Of a stretch of 64,000 bases of DNA, positions 20,101 through 26,946 are shown piece by piece. The DNA comes from Sphingobacteriaceae bacterium (GTDB taxonomy: Bacteria > Bacteroidota > Bacteroidia > Sphingobacteriales > Sphingobacteriaceae): the NCBI GenBank assembly GCA_017745075.1, contig JAGIAD010000005.1, forward strand, positions 124,001-188,000, given 5' to 3'. The notes beneath the pieces were generated by a model. The model saw only the letters and a list, made by a program, of their open reading frames with translations, had not been told where the DNA came from and made no database searches. Positions within the stretch are counted from its first letter, which is position 1, and every line of letters begins with the position of its first letter. A program made the position numbers and the translations under genes.

Positions 20101-21542
20101 TGCGTAAGGCTATGGGTAAGAAACAGAAAGATGTTCTGGATAAAATGAAGCCTAAATTTGTAAAACAAGCTTCAGAAAAAGGCCATGACGCTACTGTTTT
20201 AGAGAAAATCTGGAAAGACTGGGAAGCATTTGCATCTTACGCCTTCAACAAATCGCACTCAACCTGTTATGCCTGGATTGCTTATCAAACGGCTTATTTA
20301 AAGGCACATTATCCTGCTGAATACATGGCTGCTGTACTTTCCAACAACATGAGTGATATTAAGCAGGTGGCTTTCTTTATGGAAGAATGTCGGCAGATGG
20401 GGGTTACCGTTTTAGGACCGGATGTAAACGAATCTGATCTTAAATTCTCGGTTAACGCCAAAGGAGAAGTTCGTTTTGGGATGTCGGCTGTAAAAGGTGT
20501 GGGTGAAAAAGCGGTAGAAAGTATTATCGAAGAACGGAATGGCAATGGTCCTTATGCCAGTGTTTACGATTTCGCAAAACGTTCCAATACCCGTATCGTA
20601 AACAAAAAAGCCTACGAGAGTTTTGTGTACAGCGGTGCTTTCGATGCCTTCGGCGGACACCGGGCACAATATTTCTACATCGGTCCGAACGATAAGATGA
20701 ACGGCATAGAGAAAATTATCAAATATGCCAACGATTTTCAGAATAACGAAAGCACATCTCAGGCTTCCTTGTTCGGAGGATCTAAAGCCGATCTCATTTT
20801 AGAGCCCACTTTGCCTGTTTCACCCGAATGGGCCTTAATGGACAGGTTGAAATATGAAAAAGATGCCATTGGGATTTTCCTTTCCGGCCACCCATTGGAT
20901 AACTATAAGCTTGAGCTCGATAAATTCTGTACCCATAGTGTTAAGCAGCTCAGTATCATTAACAAGGTGCGGATGGGCGATAGCAATGAAGAAGTACTTG
21001 CCGAGTTTGAGAAACTGAAAAACCGTGAACTCTGTGTAGGTGGTTTGGTGGTAACGGCATCGCAACGGATTACCAAAACAGGTAAGCCTTTTGGTACTTT
21101 TGTTTTCGAAGATTATGATGATGCCTGTGAAATGGCGCTTTTCGGTGAGGATTTCTTGAAATTCAAATCATTTTTAACAGAAGGCTATTTCCTGCAGATC
21201 AGGGGGAGGGTAGGCGAGCGTTTCGGTAAGGCCGGCGATTGGGAATTTAAAATCACTGCGATTAACCTCATGTCTGAACTACGCGATAAATTGGCTAAAA
21301 GTTTAACCATTCAGGTGCCTATAGAACGGGTTAACGATCAGCTAATGAAAGAGATTGAAGCAATATTAGCAGACAATAAGGCAAATTCTGAGCAGCAGAA
21401 CTGCCAGCTTAACTTTGCTGTTTTTGATAGCGAAAAACAGATTATGCTCGATTTACCTTCAAAAAATTTAAAAATAAATCCCAATAACAAGTTCCTGGAG
21501 CAATTAATGGGAATGAATGTGGTAAATTACAAGCTGAACTAG
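17109..21542 (+). CDS. dnaE: DNA polymerase III subunit alpha with N-terminal DEDDh exonuclease domain
   Basis: 1477 residues, about 300 longer than E. coli DnaE. The extra N-terminus (about 1-200) is an epsilon-type proofreading exonuclease: D6 and E8 in IFDTETTG, VGQNVGFDVNIM, and H and D in AHNATADVEAT. The polymerase follows: PHP domain with H263-L-H265-N-H267 and a MTDHANMMGAFHF segment; catalytic palm with D689, D691 and D693 in PDIDIDFDD; the RPGPMEYIPSFVRRK block; a helix-hairpin-helix region (SAVKGVGEKAVESI); and an OB-fold near LCVGGLVVTASQRIT. It is the replicative polymerase, acting with the beta clamp also encoded here. Such fusions are, as I recall, known in Bacteroidota, so this is a lineage trait. 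No sign of frameshift. Confidence 0.96.
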   Translation: MYLIFDTETTGLPRNYNAPITDTDNWPRCIQIAWQLHDEMGRLVEHQDYLVKPEGFNIPYDAERIHGISTELAAEQGISFDEMLAKFNEVLNKAKFIVGQNVGFDVNIMGCEFHRFGVANRLAEMPVLDTCTEVTAQLLQLPGGRGGKFKLPTLTELHSYLFGVPFSEAHNATADVEATTRCFLELVKREVFKKEELLVDAEYFPRFREVNPGLIEGIGLQHINLKAASDEIRKRQQKTEGSGISKQALTGSKQELAAATFVHLHNHTQFSVLQSTISISDLVKAAAAQKMPAVAMTDHANMMGAFHFVNNVLNHNKAAEAKNAAAIEAGERPTEVIMTPIVGVEFFVCNNHLDRTTKDNGYQMVLLAKNKKGYHNLAKMSSIAYTKGFYYVPRIDRGVIEQYKDDIIVLSGNLSGEISNKILNLGENQAEEALLWWKAQFGDDFYIEVMRHNQEDEDRVNETLISLAHKHAVKLVATNNTYYVNKKDANAHDILLCVKDGEKQATPIGRGRGYRYGLPNQEYYFKSADEMKALFADLPEAILNIQEILDKIETYKLAREVLLPKFDIPEEFLVAEDEADGGKRGENKFLRHLTYEGAKRRYGTLTDDVIERLDFELATIEKTGYPGYFLIVQDFIAEARNLDVSVGPGRGSAAGSAVAYCLGITNIDPIKYDLLFERFLNPDRVSMPDIDIDFDDEGRGRVMDYVINKYGANQVAQIITYGTMAAKSSIRDTARVLDLPLFEADKIAKLIPNMKLAKIFNLDEKSLKDALRPDEYEKVVELKNLGSQKDLSAETIQQAQVLEGSLRNTGIHACGVIITPSDITNFVPVSVAKDSDLYVTQFDNSVVESAGLLKMDFLGLKTLTLIKDTVKLVKKRHGIDLNPDNFPIDDVMTYELFQRGETIGIFQYESPGMQKYMKELKPTVFDDLIAMNALYRPGPMEYIPSFVRRKNGEEEIKYDLDACEEYLKETYGITVYQEQVMLLSQKLAGFTKGEADVLRKAMGKKQKDVLDKMKPKFVKQASEKGHDATVLEKIWKDWEAFASYAFNKSHSTCYAWIAYQTAYLKAHYPAEYMAAVLSNNMSDIKQVAFFMEECRQMGVTVLGPDVNESDLKFSVNAKGEVRFGMSAVKGVGEKAVESIIEERNGNGPYASVYDFAKRSNTRIVNKKAYESFVYSGAFDAFGGHRAQYFYIGPNDKMNGIEKIIKYANDFQNNESTSQASLFGGSKADLILEPTLPVSPEWALMDRLKYEKDAIGIFLSGHPLDNYKLELDKFCTHSVKQLSIINKVRMGDSNEEVLAEFEKLKNRELCVGGLVVTASQRITKTGKPFGTFVFEDYDDACEMALFGEDFLKFKSFLTEGYFLQIRGRVGERFGKAGDWEFKITAINLMSELRDKLAKSLTIQVPIERVNDQLMKEIEAILADNKANSEQQNCQLNFAVFDSEKQIMLDLPSKNLKINPNNKFLEQLMGMNVVNYKLN

Positions 21543-21651
21543 CGTTTTGTGTTTGGCGATAAGCGTTTTAGCAATATCTTAATGCCATACGCCATCCGTT
21601 TAGCGCGATACGCATTTACCAAAATAATGTCAAATTGACATTACAGATGTG

Positions 21652-21680
21652 TTGGCATTACAATTGAATACATATATTTG
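21652..21680 (+). promoter_or_regulatory. Bacteroidota-type promoter of trxA
   Basis: TTG (21652-21654), 18 bases, then TATATTTG (21673-21680), a full match to the -33/-7 consensus. The final TTG of the -7 box could be misread as the start of the thioredoxin gene; being promoter, it supports the ATG at 21699. Confidence 0.75.
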
Positions 21681-21698
21681 AAAATAAAAAAAACAGTT

Positions 21699-22019
21699 AT
21701 GGCATTAGAAATCACAGATGCAAACTTCGAGGAGCTTGTATTAAAATCAGATAAACCCGTATTGGTAGATTTTTGGGCAGAATGGTGTGGCCCATGTCGC
21801 ATGGTTGGTCCGGTAGTAGAAGAAATCGCTAAAGAATATGATGGTAAAGCGGTAGTTGGAAAAGTAAACGTTGATAACAACCCTCAAATTTCGATGCAGT
21901 TTGGTATCCGTAACATCCCTGCTTTATTATACTTTAAAGACGGACAGGTAGTTGACAAGCAAGTTGGTGCTGTTCCAAAATCAATTTTAGCAGATAAATT
22001 AAACAAGCAATTGGTTTAA
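21699..22019 (+). CDS. trxA: Thioredoxin
   Basis: 106 residues from the ATG at 21699. A TTG start at 21678 would add seven residues but falls inside the promoter, so it is rejected. The active site WCGPC lies in [14 protein letters not shown], with the conserved aspartate and tryptophan around it and the cis-proline in RNIPALLYF. Length and features are those of classical cytoplasmic thioredoxin, a general disulfide reductant for peroxiredoxins, ribonucleotide reductase and others. It has its own promoter and terminator, so it is transcribed alone. A peroxiredoxin and a DsbA-like protein are encoded 2.5 kb downstream and could be partners. Confidence 0.96.
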   Translation: MALEITDANFEELVLKSDKPVLVDFWAEWCGPCRMVGPVVEEIAKEYDGKAVVGKVNVDNNPQISMQFGIRNIPALLYFKDGQVVDKQVGAVPKSILADKLNKQLV

Positions 22020-22070
22020 TTTAAGCTTAAAGCAAAAAAGATGAAAGCCTAAAGGCTTGTAACATATTTA

Positions 22071-22103
22071 AAACCCAGGTTCATTTAATGGATTTGGGTT
22101 TTT
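22071..22103 (+). terminator. Terminator of trxA
   Basis: Stem AAACCC (22071-22076) with GGGTTT, followed by a T-run; the loop is long (about 20 bases). The T-run side overlaps the promoter of the next gene. A smaller hairpin, AAGCCT with AGGCTT, precedes it near 22045. Confidence 0.55.
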
Positions 22104-22122
22104 TATTGTAAACATAATTTTG
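22093..22122 (+). promoter_or_regulatory. Bacteroidota-type promoter of the PQQ sugar dehydrogenase gene
   Basis: TTTG (22093-22096), 18 bases, then TAATTTTG (22115-22122), a full consensus match 23 bases before the ATG at 22146. The -33 box lies within the right arm region of the trxA terminator. Confidence 0.7.
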
Positions 22123-22145
22123 TTTCTTTATTTAAAAAACTCAAC

Positions 22146-23363
22146 ATGTCTGTTAATTTATTAAGCAATAGAACTTTAAGTATTTTATTAACGGGTTTGG
22201 CCCTTAACTGTGTAAACATTTCGTGTGTAGAAGCACAGAATCCTGTTGAAACCAACCCGCCGTCTGCCGATTTTAAACCTGCTTTTGCGGGGCAAACAAG
22301 AATTGCAGGTGTTAAAACCAAAACCCCTTTGAATATTTCGGTCATTAACGAAAAGCTCGAAAATCCGTGGGCAATTTCGGTACTCCCTAATGGTGGTTTC
22401 CTGATTACCCAAAAACAAGGCACCATGGTGATCCTTACAGCTGATGGGAAATTGAGTAAAAAGATTACAGGTTTGCCAAAGGTAGATCCATCCGGCCAGG
22501 GTGGCTTACTGGATGTAACCTTAGATCCCAATTTTGCAAAAAACAGGCTGATTTACTGGGCTTATTCAGAACCACAGAAAGAAGGTGTTTTATTGGCCAT
22601 TGCCAAAGGTAAATTGGCTGCAAATGAAACTTCGGTTGAAAACCAGACTGTTATTTATCGTGCAACACCAGCTTACTCCGGTAAACTTCAGTACGGATCG
22701 AGAATCGTTTTCGATAAAAACGGAAATTTATTTGTAAGTACGGGCGAACGCTCCGGGAGTGATATCAGGATACAGGCGCAATATTTGAATTCTTCATTGG
22801 GCAAGATTTTACACTTAACGCCAGAGGGTAAAGCTGTAGCAAACGGACCGTTTGCCGGTAAAGCCGATGCCAGACCTGAAATTTATGCATACGGACTTCG
22901 TAACCCGGATGGCTTGGCCATTAATCCCTCAACAGGCGATTTATGGGAGGCAGAATTTGGTCCTAAAGGGGGCGATGAAGTAAATATCATTAAAGCGGGC
23001 AAAAATTATGGCTGGCCCATCATTACTTACGGAACAGAATACAGTGGTAAAAAAGTTGGCGATGGTATAACACAAAAAGAAGGCATGGAACAACCTGTTT
23101 ATTACTGGAATCCAAGCATCTCACCTGGCTGTATAGCTTTTTATAACAGCAATAGTATTGCTGAATGGAAAGGCAATTTGTTTGTAGGAGGTTTAAGTGG
23201 TTCGCACATTATCCGCTTAGTGATAAAAGATGACAAAATTGTTGGCGAAGAGCGCTTGCTGGAAGGCAAAGGCGAACGTTTCCGTGATATAGCTGAAGGA
23301 AAGGATGGAGCCCTTTATTCGGTAACCGATAACGGACATTTATACCGAATTGCGAAGAAGTAA
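22146..23363 (+). CDS. PQQ-dependent sugar dehydrogenase-like protein (Asd/YliI type)
   Basis: 405 residues. A hydrophobic N-terminus with CVNISCVEA suggests export, either as a secreted protein or a lipoprotein. The six-bladed propeller of the soluble glucose/aldose sugar dehydrogenase family is recognisable: ENPWAISVLPNGGFLITQK, SGQGGLLDVTLDPNF, YGSRIVFDKNGNLFVSTGER, YAYGLRNPDGLAINP, LWEAEFGPKGGDEVNII and GKNYGWPIITYG. Members oxidise aldoses with PQQ as cofactor in the periplasm. Whether this organism makes PQQ is not shown in the window. It has its own promoter and a good terminator. Confidence 0.9.
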   Translation: MSVNLLSNRTLSILLTGLALNCVNISCVEAQNPVETNPPSADFKPAFAGQTRIAGVKTKTPLNISVINEKLENPWAISVLPNGGFLITQKQGTMVILTADGKLSKKITGLPKVDPSGQGGLLDVTLDPNFAKNRLIYWAYSEPQKEGVLLAIAKGKLAANETSVENQTVIYRATPAYSGKLQYGSRIVFDKNGNLFVSTGERSGSDIRIQAQYLNSSLGKILHLTPEGKAVANGPFAGKADARPEIYAYGLRNPDGLAINPSTGDLWEAEFGPKGGDEVNIIKAGKNYGWPIITYGTEYSGKKVGDGITQKEGMEQPVYYWNPSISPGCIAFYNSNSIAEWKGNLFVGGLSGSHIIRLVIKDDKIVGEERLLEGKGERFRDIAEGKDGALYSVTDNGHLYRIAKK

Positions 23364-23372
23364 TTAGCTTGT

Positions 23373-23408
23373 AAACCTGTCAGCTTTCGAAAACCTGATA
23401 GGTTTTTT
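23373..23408 (+). terminator. Terminator of the PQQ sugar dehydrogenase gene
   Basis: Stem AAACCTGTCAG (23373-23383) with CTGATAGGTTT (23395-23405), one G-U pair, then T-run. A second hairpin with a T7 tail follows at about 23416-23449 (AATCCC with GGGATT). Confidence 0.8.
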
Positions 23409-23600
23409 CAAATTAATCCCCGATTCTTGCTTGAGTCTGGGATTTTTTTGTTTAAAGCATCTTTATTTGTTTTTGGAAATGTAAGGTTAGTTTTTTATGG
23501 CATTTTCGGCTCCGCTCTTGCGCTGTGCCTGACTTTTAAACTTCGCAATTGTTGGCTAATTTTTCCATTTTTTTAATAAATCTTTTATTAGCTTTACGAT

Positions 23601-24518
23601 ATGCAGGCAGTAAACTACGAGAACGAAACAAGCTATGGCAATTTAGAATTACTTGCCATGCAGGTAGTAGAGGGTTTTATTACAGGTTTGCACAAAAGTC
23701 CGTTCCATGGCTTTTCGGTCGAGTTTGCCGAGCACCGCCAGTACAATAATGGCGATAATGTTAAAAATATCGACTGGAAATTATATGCTAAAACGGATAA
23801 GCTTTACAGCAAACGTTTCGAAGAGGAAACCAATTTGCGCTGCCAGTTTGTGATCGATGTTTCCTCGTCGATGTATTTCCCTGAGCCGAAAAATAACAAA
23901 CTGATTTTCTCTATACAGGCTGTTGCGTCTTTAATGTACTTGTTAAAGAAACAACGTGATGCTTTCGGCTTGAGCCTATTTACCGACGAGATCTTGTTAA
24001 ATTCTCCTGGAAAATCGACAACGGTTCACCAGAAATATTTATTTACCCAACTAGAGGAACTATTGCAGAAACCAAAGGTAAATGCACAGACCAATTTAAG
24101 TGAGGCGCTGCACCAGGTGGCAGAACTGATCCACAAACGTTCCCTGGTAATTATCTTCAGTGATCTTTTCAATACGCAGACCAGTGCCGATAAAACCGAT
24201 CAGTTTTTTGATGCTTTGCAGCATTTGAAATTTAACAAACACGAAGTTGTGGTTTTTAATGTGGTAGACCAATCAAAAGAAGTCGATTTTAATTTTGAAA
24301 ACCGTCCCTACCAGTTTATTGATATGGAAACCGGCGATACGATAAAAGTGCACGCCAACCAGGTAAAGGAAAATTATACCGCTGCTGTTTCTGGTTACCG
24401 CCAGCAGATTGCGCTGAAATGTGCCCAATATAAAATTGATCTCATCAATGCAGACATCAACGAAGGGTTTTATCCTGTTCTCCAGTCATATTTGATTAAA
24501 AGACAAAAATTAGGCTAA
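23601..24518 (+). CDS. DUF58 domain-containing protein
   Basis: 305 residues. The DUF58 core is clear: GFSVEFAEHRQYNNGDNVKN followed by IDWKLYAKTDKLYSKRFEEE, then a von Willebrand A-like fold with a MIDAS-type DVSSSM motif and later SLVIIFSDLF. DUF58 proteins are usually encoded next to a MoxR AAA+ ATPase and act with it in folding or metal loading of envelope proteins. No MoxR gene is adjacent here, which is unusual. The start is the ATG that yields the conserved NYENETSYGNLELLA region near the beginning. No membrane segment is seen. Confidence 0.9.
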   Translation: MQAVNYENETSYGNLELLAMQVVEGFITGLHKSPFHGFSVEFAEHRQYNNGDNVKNIDWKLYAKTDKLYSKRFEEETNLRCQFVIDVSSSMYFPEPKNNKLIFSIQAVASLMYLLKKQRDAFGLSLFTDEILLNSPGKSTTVHQKYLFTQLEELLQKPKVNAQTNLSEALHQVAELIHKRSLVIIFSDLFNTQTSADKTDQFFDALQHLKFNKHEVVVFNVVDQSKEVDFNFENRPYQFIDMETGDTIKVHANQVKENYTAAVSGYRQQIALKCAQYKIDLINADINEGFYPVLQSYLIKRQKLG

Positions 24519-24591
24519 GCTTTTGTTTTAAAACAAAACAACGGTAAATACAGACTGTTAATTAAGAAACGATTAATTTAAACTCGATAAT

Positions 24592-25053
24592 ATGTTAGAA
24601 AAAGGCGCTATAGCACCAGATTTCGAATTGAATGCTACTCCCGATCAAAAAATAAAACTCAAAGATTTTAAAGGTAAAAACGTTATCCTGGCTTTTTATC
24701 CCGCCGATTGGAGTCCGGTTTGCAGCGATCAGATGGCACTTTACAACGAAATGCTTAAATATTTCAGTAAATACGATGCACAGATTTTCGGGATTTCAGT
24801 TGATAGTGTTTGGTGCCACCTTGCCTTCGAAGAAAGCAGAAAACTACATTTCCCATTATTGGCTGATTTTGAGCCTAAAGGAGCAGTTTCAAAAGCTTAT
24901 GGCGTGTATGATGAAAAAGTTGGAGAAAGTAAAAGAGCGTTATTTGTTATAGATAAAGAAGGAAAAATTGCCTGGAGTTATTTAGCGCCTGTGGCTGTTA
25001 ATCCTGGTGCCGATGGTATTTTGGATGCATTGGAAGAATTAAACAAGAAATAA
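24592..25053 (+). CDS. Peroxiredoxin (AhpC/TSA family, AhpE/BCP-like)
   Basis: 153 residues. The thioredoxin-fold peroxidase pattern is present: APDFELNATPDQKIKLKDFK, then FYPADWSPVCSDQM, which holds the peroxidatic cysteine in SPVCS where most members have TxxC. A second cysteine lies in SVDSVWCHLAFEE and may act as resolving cysteine. It reduces peroxides using thioredoxin or a similar donor in the cytoplasm. The DsbA-like gene begins directly after the stop, so the two form an operon and may share a redox task. trxA lies 2.5 kb upstream. Confidence 0.93.
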   Translation: MLEKGAIAPDFELNATPDQKIKLKDFKGKNVILAFYPADWSPVCSDQMALYNEMLKYFSKYDAQIFGISVDSVWCHLAFEESRKLHFPLLADFEPKGAVSKAYGVYDEKVGESKRALFVIDKEGKIAWSYLAPVAVNPGADGILDALEELNKK

Positions 25054-25056
25054 GTG

Positions 25057-25575
25057 ATGAGTACATTAAAACCAGAAATAAACGATAAGGATCACATTCA
25101 GGGCGATGATTCGGCGAGTGTTACCATTGTGGAGTTTGGCGATTACCAATGTCCGTACTGTGGAGATGCTTATCCTATTATGAAAGAAATTGAAGAAACT
25201 TTTGGTCATCAGATCAAATTTGTTTTCCGCCATTTTCCTTTGGCTAATGCACATCAATATGCTTTTCCGGCAGCAATTGCAGCAGAAGCAGCTGCCTTGC
25301 AGGGTAAGTTTTGGGAAATGCACGATGCCCTTTACGAAAACCAATACCGCTTAAATGCCGAATTATTCGACGAACTGGCTGAAACCATTGGATTGGATTT
25401 AGAGCAGTTTCAGAAAGACAGCACTTCCGAAGAGATCAAAAGCATAATAGAAGATAATTTTGATAGTGGTATACGCAGCGGTGTAAATGGAACGCCATCA
25501 TTTTATGTAAACGGAGCAAAATTTGACGGAGGTGCTGCTGATTTGTATCAAATGCTTAAAGAAAGTACAGAGTAA
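25057..25575 (+). CDS. DsbA-family thiol oxidoreductase, cytoplasmic
   Basis: 172 residues from the ATG at 25057; a GTG one codon earlier is less likely. The active site is CPYC in FGDYQCPYCGDAYP, followed by the helical insert typical of DsbA-like proteins (FRHFPLANAHQYAFPAAIAA) and the cis-proline loop NGTPSFYVNG. No signal peptide is found, so it is probably cytoplasmic, close to the FrnE or thioredoxin_4 type. The start lies 3 bases after the peroxiredoxin stop, so the two are co-transcribed. Substrates are not known. Confidence 0.92.
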   Translation: MSTLKPEINDKDHIQGDDSASVTIVEFGDYQCPYCGDAYPIMKEIEETFGHQIKFVFRHFPLANAHQYAFPAAIAAEAAALQGKFWEMHDALYENQYRLNAELFDELAETIGLDLEQFQKDSTSEEIKSIIEDNFDSGIRSGVNGTPSFYVNGAKFDGGAADLYQMLKESTE

Positions 25576-25587
25576 TTTTAAAGGAAT

Positions 25588-25635
25588 CGTCCTCTCGACC
25601 AGAGCCATGCGAAGTGGAGAGATCTATTTATGACA
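25588..25635. repeat. Dispersed GTCAT-family repeat, short copy
   Basis: Starts CGTCCTCTCGACCAGAGCCA, continues GAAGTGGAGAGATCTA and ends ATGACA. It is a short relative of the 10495 and 28695 copies, placed between converging genes. Confidence 0.6.
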
Positions 25636-25643
25636 GATTTCTA

Positions 25644-26594
25644 TTAACCAGGAAAAGGCTTCATTTTTGCACAATCGCAATCACAATTTGAATCTTTTAT
25701 ATCGAATTTTTTCAAAAAGTACTGGTAAAAGCCAATCCTGTCTTTCATTGCAGGTGTTACAGTTCCTTTATTACATTCCAAAGCGCCGTTAACAATATTA
25801 ATGGTCATTCCGAAACCGGATTTATATCCTTTTTGAGTTTCAGCTGCGGATGGTTTCCATTTTCCAGTAATAACATCGTGGCACGACGGTTTCGCACCTT
25901 GTGGTGTCATCCAAAAATAGATGGCTGTTTCAAAAGCAGTTATGGCATTAGTGCTTACCAGGTCTGGGTTTTTAAGTAAAATGTTCTTGTCGCCAAAAAT
26001 ACAATCAGATGCAAAACCATAATTGCTATTATAACTCAACTGAATAGGACCGCGGCCATAATACTTTTTACCGTTTACGGCGGGATAATTTACGTTTGCA
26101 GTAATATAATTAACATTGGTATCCAGCTCCTGATTAAGCATTAAACCATCGTTATATTTATTGTTCATCCCGTTACGTGTTTCGTGGGAAATATGAGCGA
26201 AAAATGCTGCCAGTTCCTTTTTATTTACATTCAAGTCTTTTGAGGAGCAGAGATCTGCATAATCGATTACTGAAATGCTGTAAGGTTTCGTCTTTGCCCA
26301 TGCTTCGTCCCAATCGGTGTCTAGCCTGATCACAGTTTCCTTGCCAGTCTTTTTATCGGCCCTGGTGATTTTATAAATCCATTCGCCCCGCTTTTCGATC
26401 TTAATTTTAATAAATGACAGGTCAGAAACTGCTTTGACAAAGGAAGCATAGCTATAAAATTTATTCCGCAGAGGAAAAAAACTGTTGAATTCTTTTTCTG
26501 AAAAATAACTGGAAACACTTGATTTTGTGGTGCTGAAGCTTAAATTAAATAAACATACTGCCGAAATCAGAATTACAAGCCATTTGTTTTTCAT
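25644..26594 (-). CDS. GH19 chitinase-like secreted glycoside hydrolase
   Basis: 316 residues. A signal peptide (about 1-22) is followed by the GH19 N-terminal pattern [20 protein letters not shown]. The catalytic acid is E138 in [12 protein letters not shown], and a second glutamate is in NQELDTN (E156). The substrate cleft reads [16 protein letters not shown], and the end has [15 protein letters not shown]. An insertion of about 55 residues (about 62-115) separates the FYSYASF segment from the catalytic helix, longer than in plant chitinases. The enzyme class cleaves chitin or related glycans such as peptidoglycan. No carbohydrate-binding module is seen. A hairpin terminator sits in front of the gene on the same strand. 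Confidence 0.88.
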   Translation of the reverse strand: MKNKWLVILISAVCLFNLSFSTTKSSVSSYFSEKEFNSFFPLRNKFYSYASFVKAVSDLSFIKIKIEKRGEWIYKITRADKKTGKETVIRLDTDWDEAWAKTKPYSISVIDYADLCSSKDLNVNKKELAAFFAHISHETRNGMNNKYNDGLMLNQELDTNVNYITANVNYPAVNGKKYYGRGPIQLSYNSNYGFASDCIFGDKNILLKNPDLVSTNAITAFETAIYFWMTPQGAKPSCHDVITGKWKPSAAETQKGYKSGFGMTINIVNGALECNKGTVTPAMKDRIGFYQYFLKKFDIKDSNCDCDCAKMKPFPG

Positions 26595-26629
26595 AATTTA
26601 TAATAGATAGATGCTGCTTAAGTTAACAA

Positions 26630-26661
26630 AAAAACCTCATGTATTTTGCAATACATGAGGT
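26630..26661 (-). terminator. Strong terminator upstream of the chitinase-like gene
   Basis: A 12-bp perfect stem, ACCTCATGTATT (26634-26645) with AATACATGAGGT (26650-26661), is followed on the minus strand by TTTTTTT. It lies 40 bases upstream of the chitinase ATG, so it ends some minus-strand transcript from further upstream or acts as an attenuator. Confidence 0.75.
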
Positions 26662-26696
26662 ATCAGATAAGGGTAACCGGAAAACTAAAAAACTAA

Positions 26697-26765
26697 TTAT
26701 GAGTTTTTAGAATTTAACAAAATTGAAATCGCTTCGTGTTTTGTTATATCAAAGGTGCACTTCAT
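26697..26765 (-). CDS. Possible 22-residue peptide ORF ahead of a terminator
   Basis: ATG at 26765, stop TAA at 26697, encoding MKCTFDITKHEAISILLNSK plus two residues. It lies 36 bases upstream of a perfect hairpin terminator and on the same strand as the chitinase-like gene. No promoter match is seen. It could be a leader peptide, part of a small RNA gene, or chance. The rest of 26595-26946 (352 bases) shows no other gene. Confidence 0.25.
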   Translation of the reverse strand: MKCTFDITKHEAISILLNSKNS

Positions 26766-26946
26766 TTATGAAGTTTTAGTGAAGAAAAAATCATCCTGTT
26801 GATATCAGGTTGCTTAGCTTATAAATTATCACTTAAAGTTCTTTTGAAGGATCAGAATGATTTCTTTTCTGCTTTTCAACTAAAACAATATCATTACTTT
26901 ATCTCTTTATTAGGTATATAAAAATCCATGATTAAAAGATATCCAC

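Noticed and set aside
21678..21698. TTG start that would lengthen thioredoxin by seven residues
   Set aside because: The TTG is the last three bases of a consensus -7 box, and the ATG at 21699 gives the classical N-terminus.
26662..26946. Riboswitch upstream of poxB
   Set aside because: No TPP-like or other riboswitch core could be found; the region is AT-rich.
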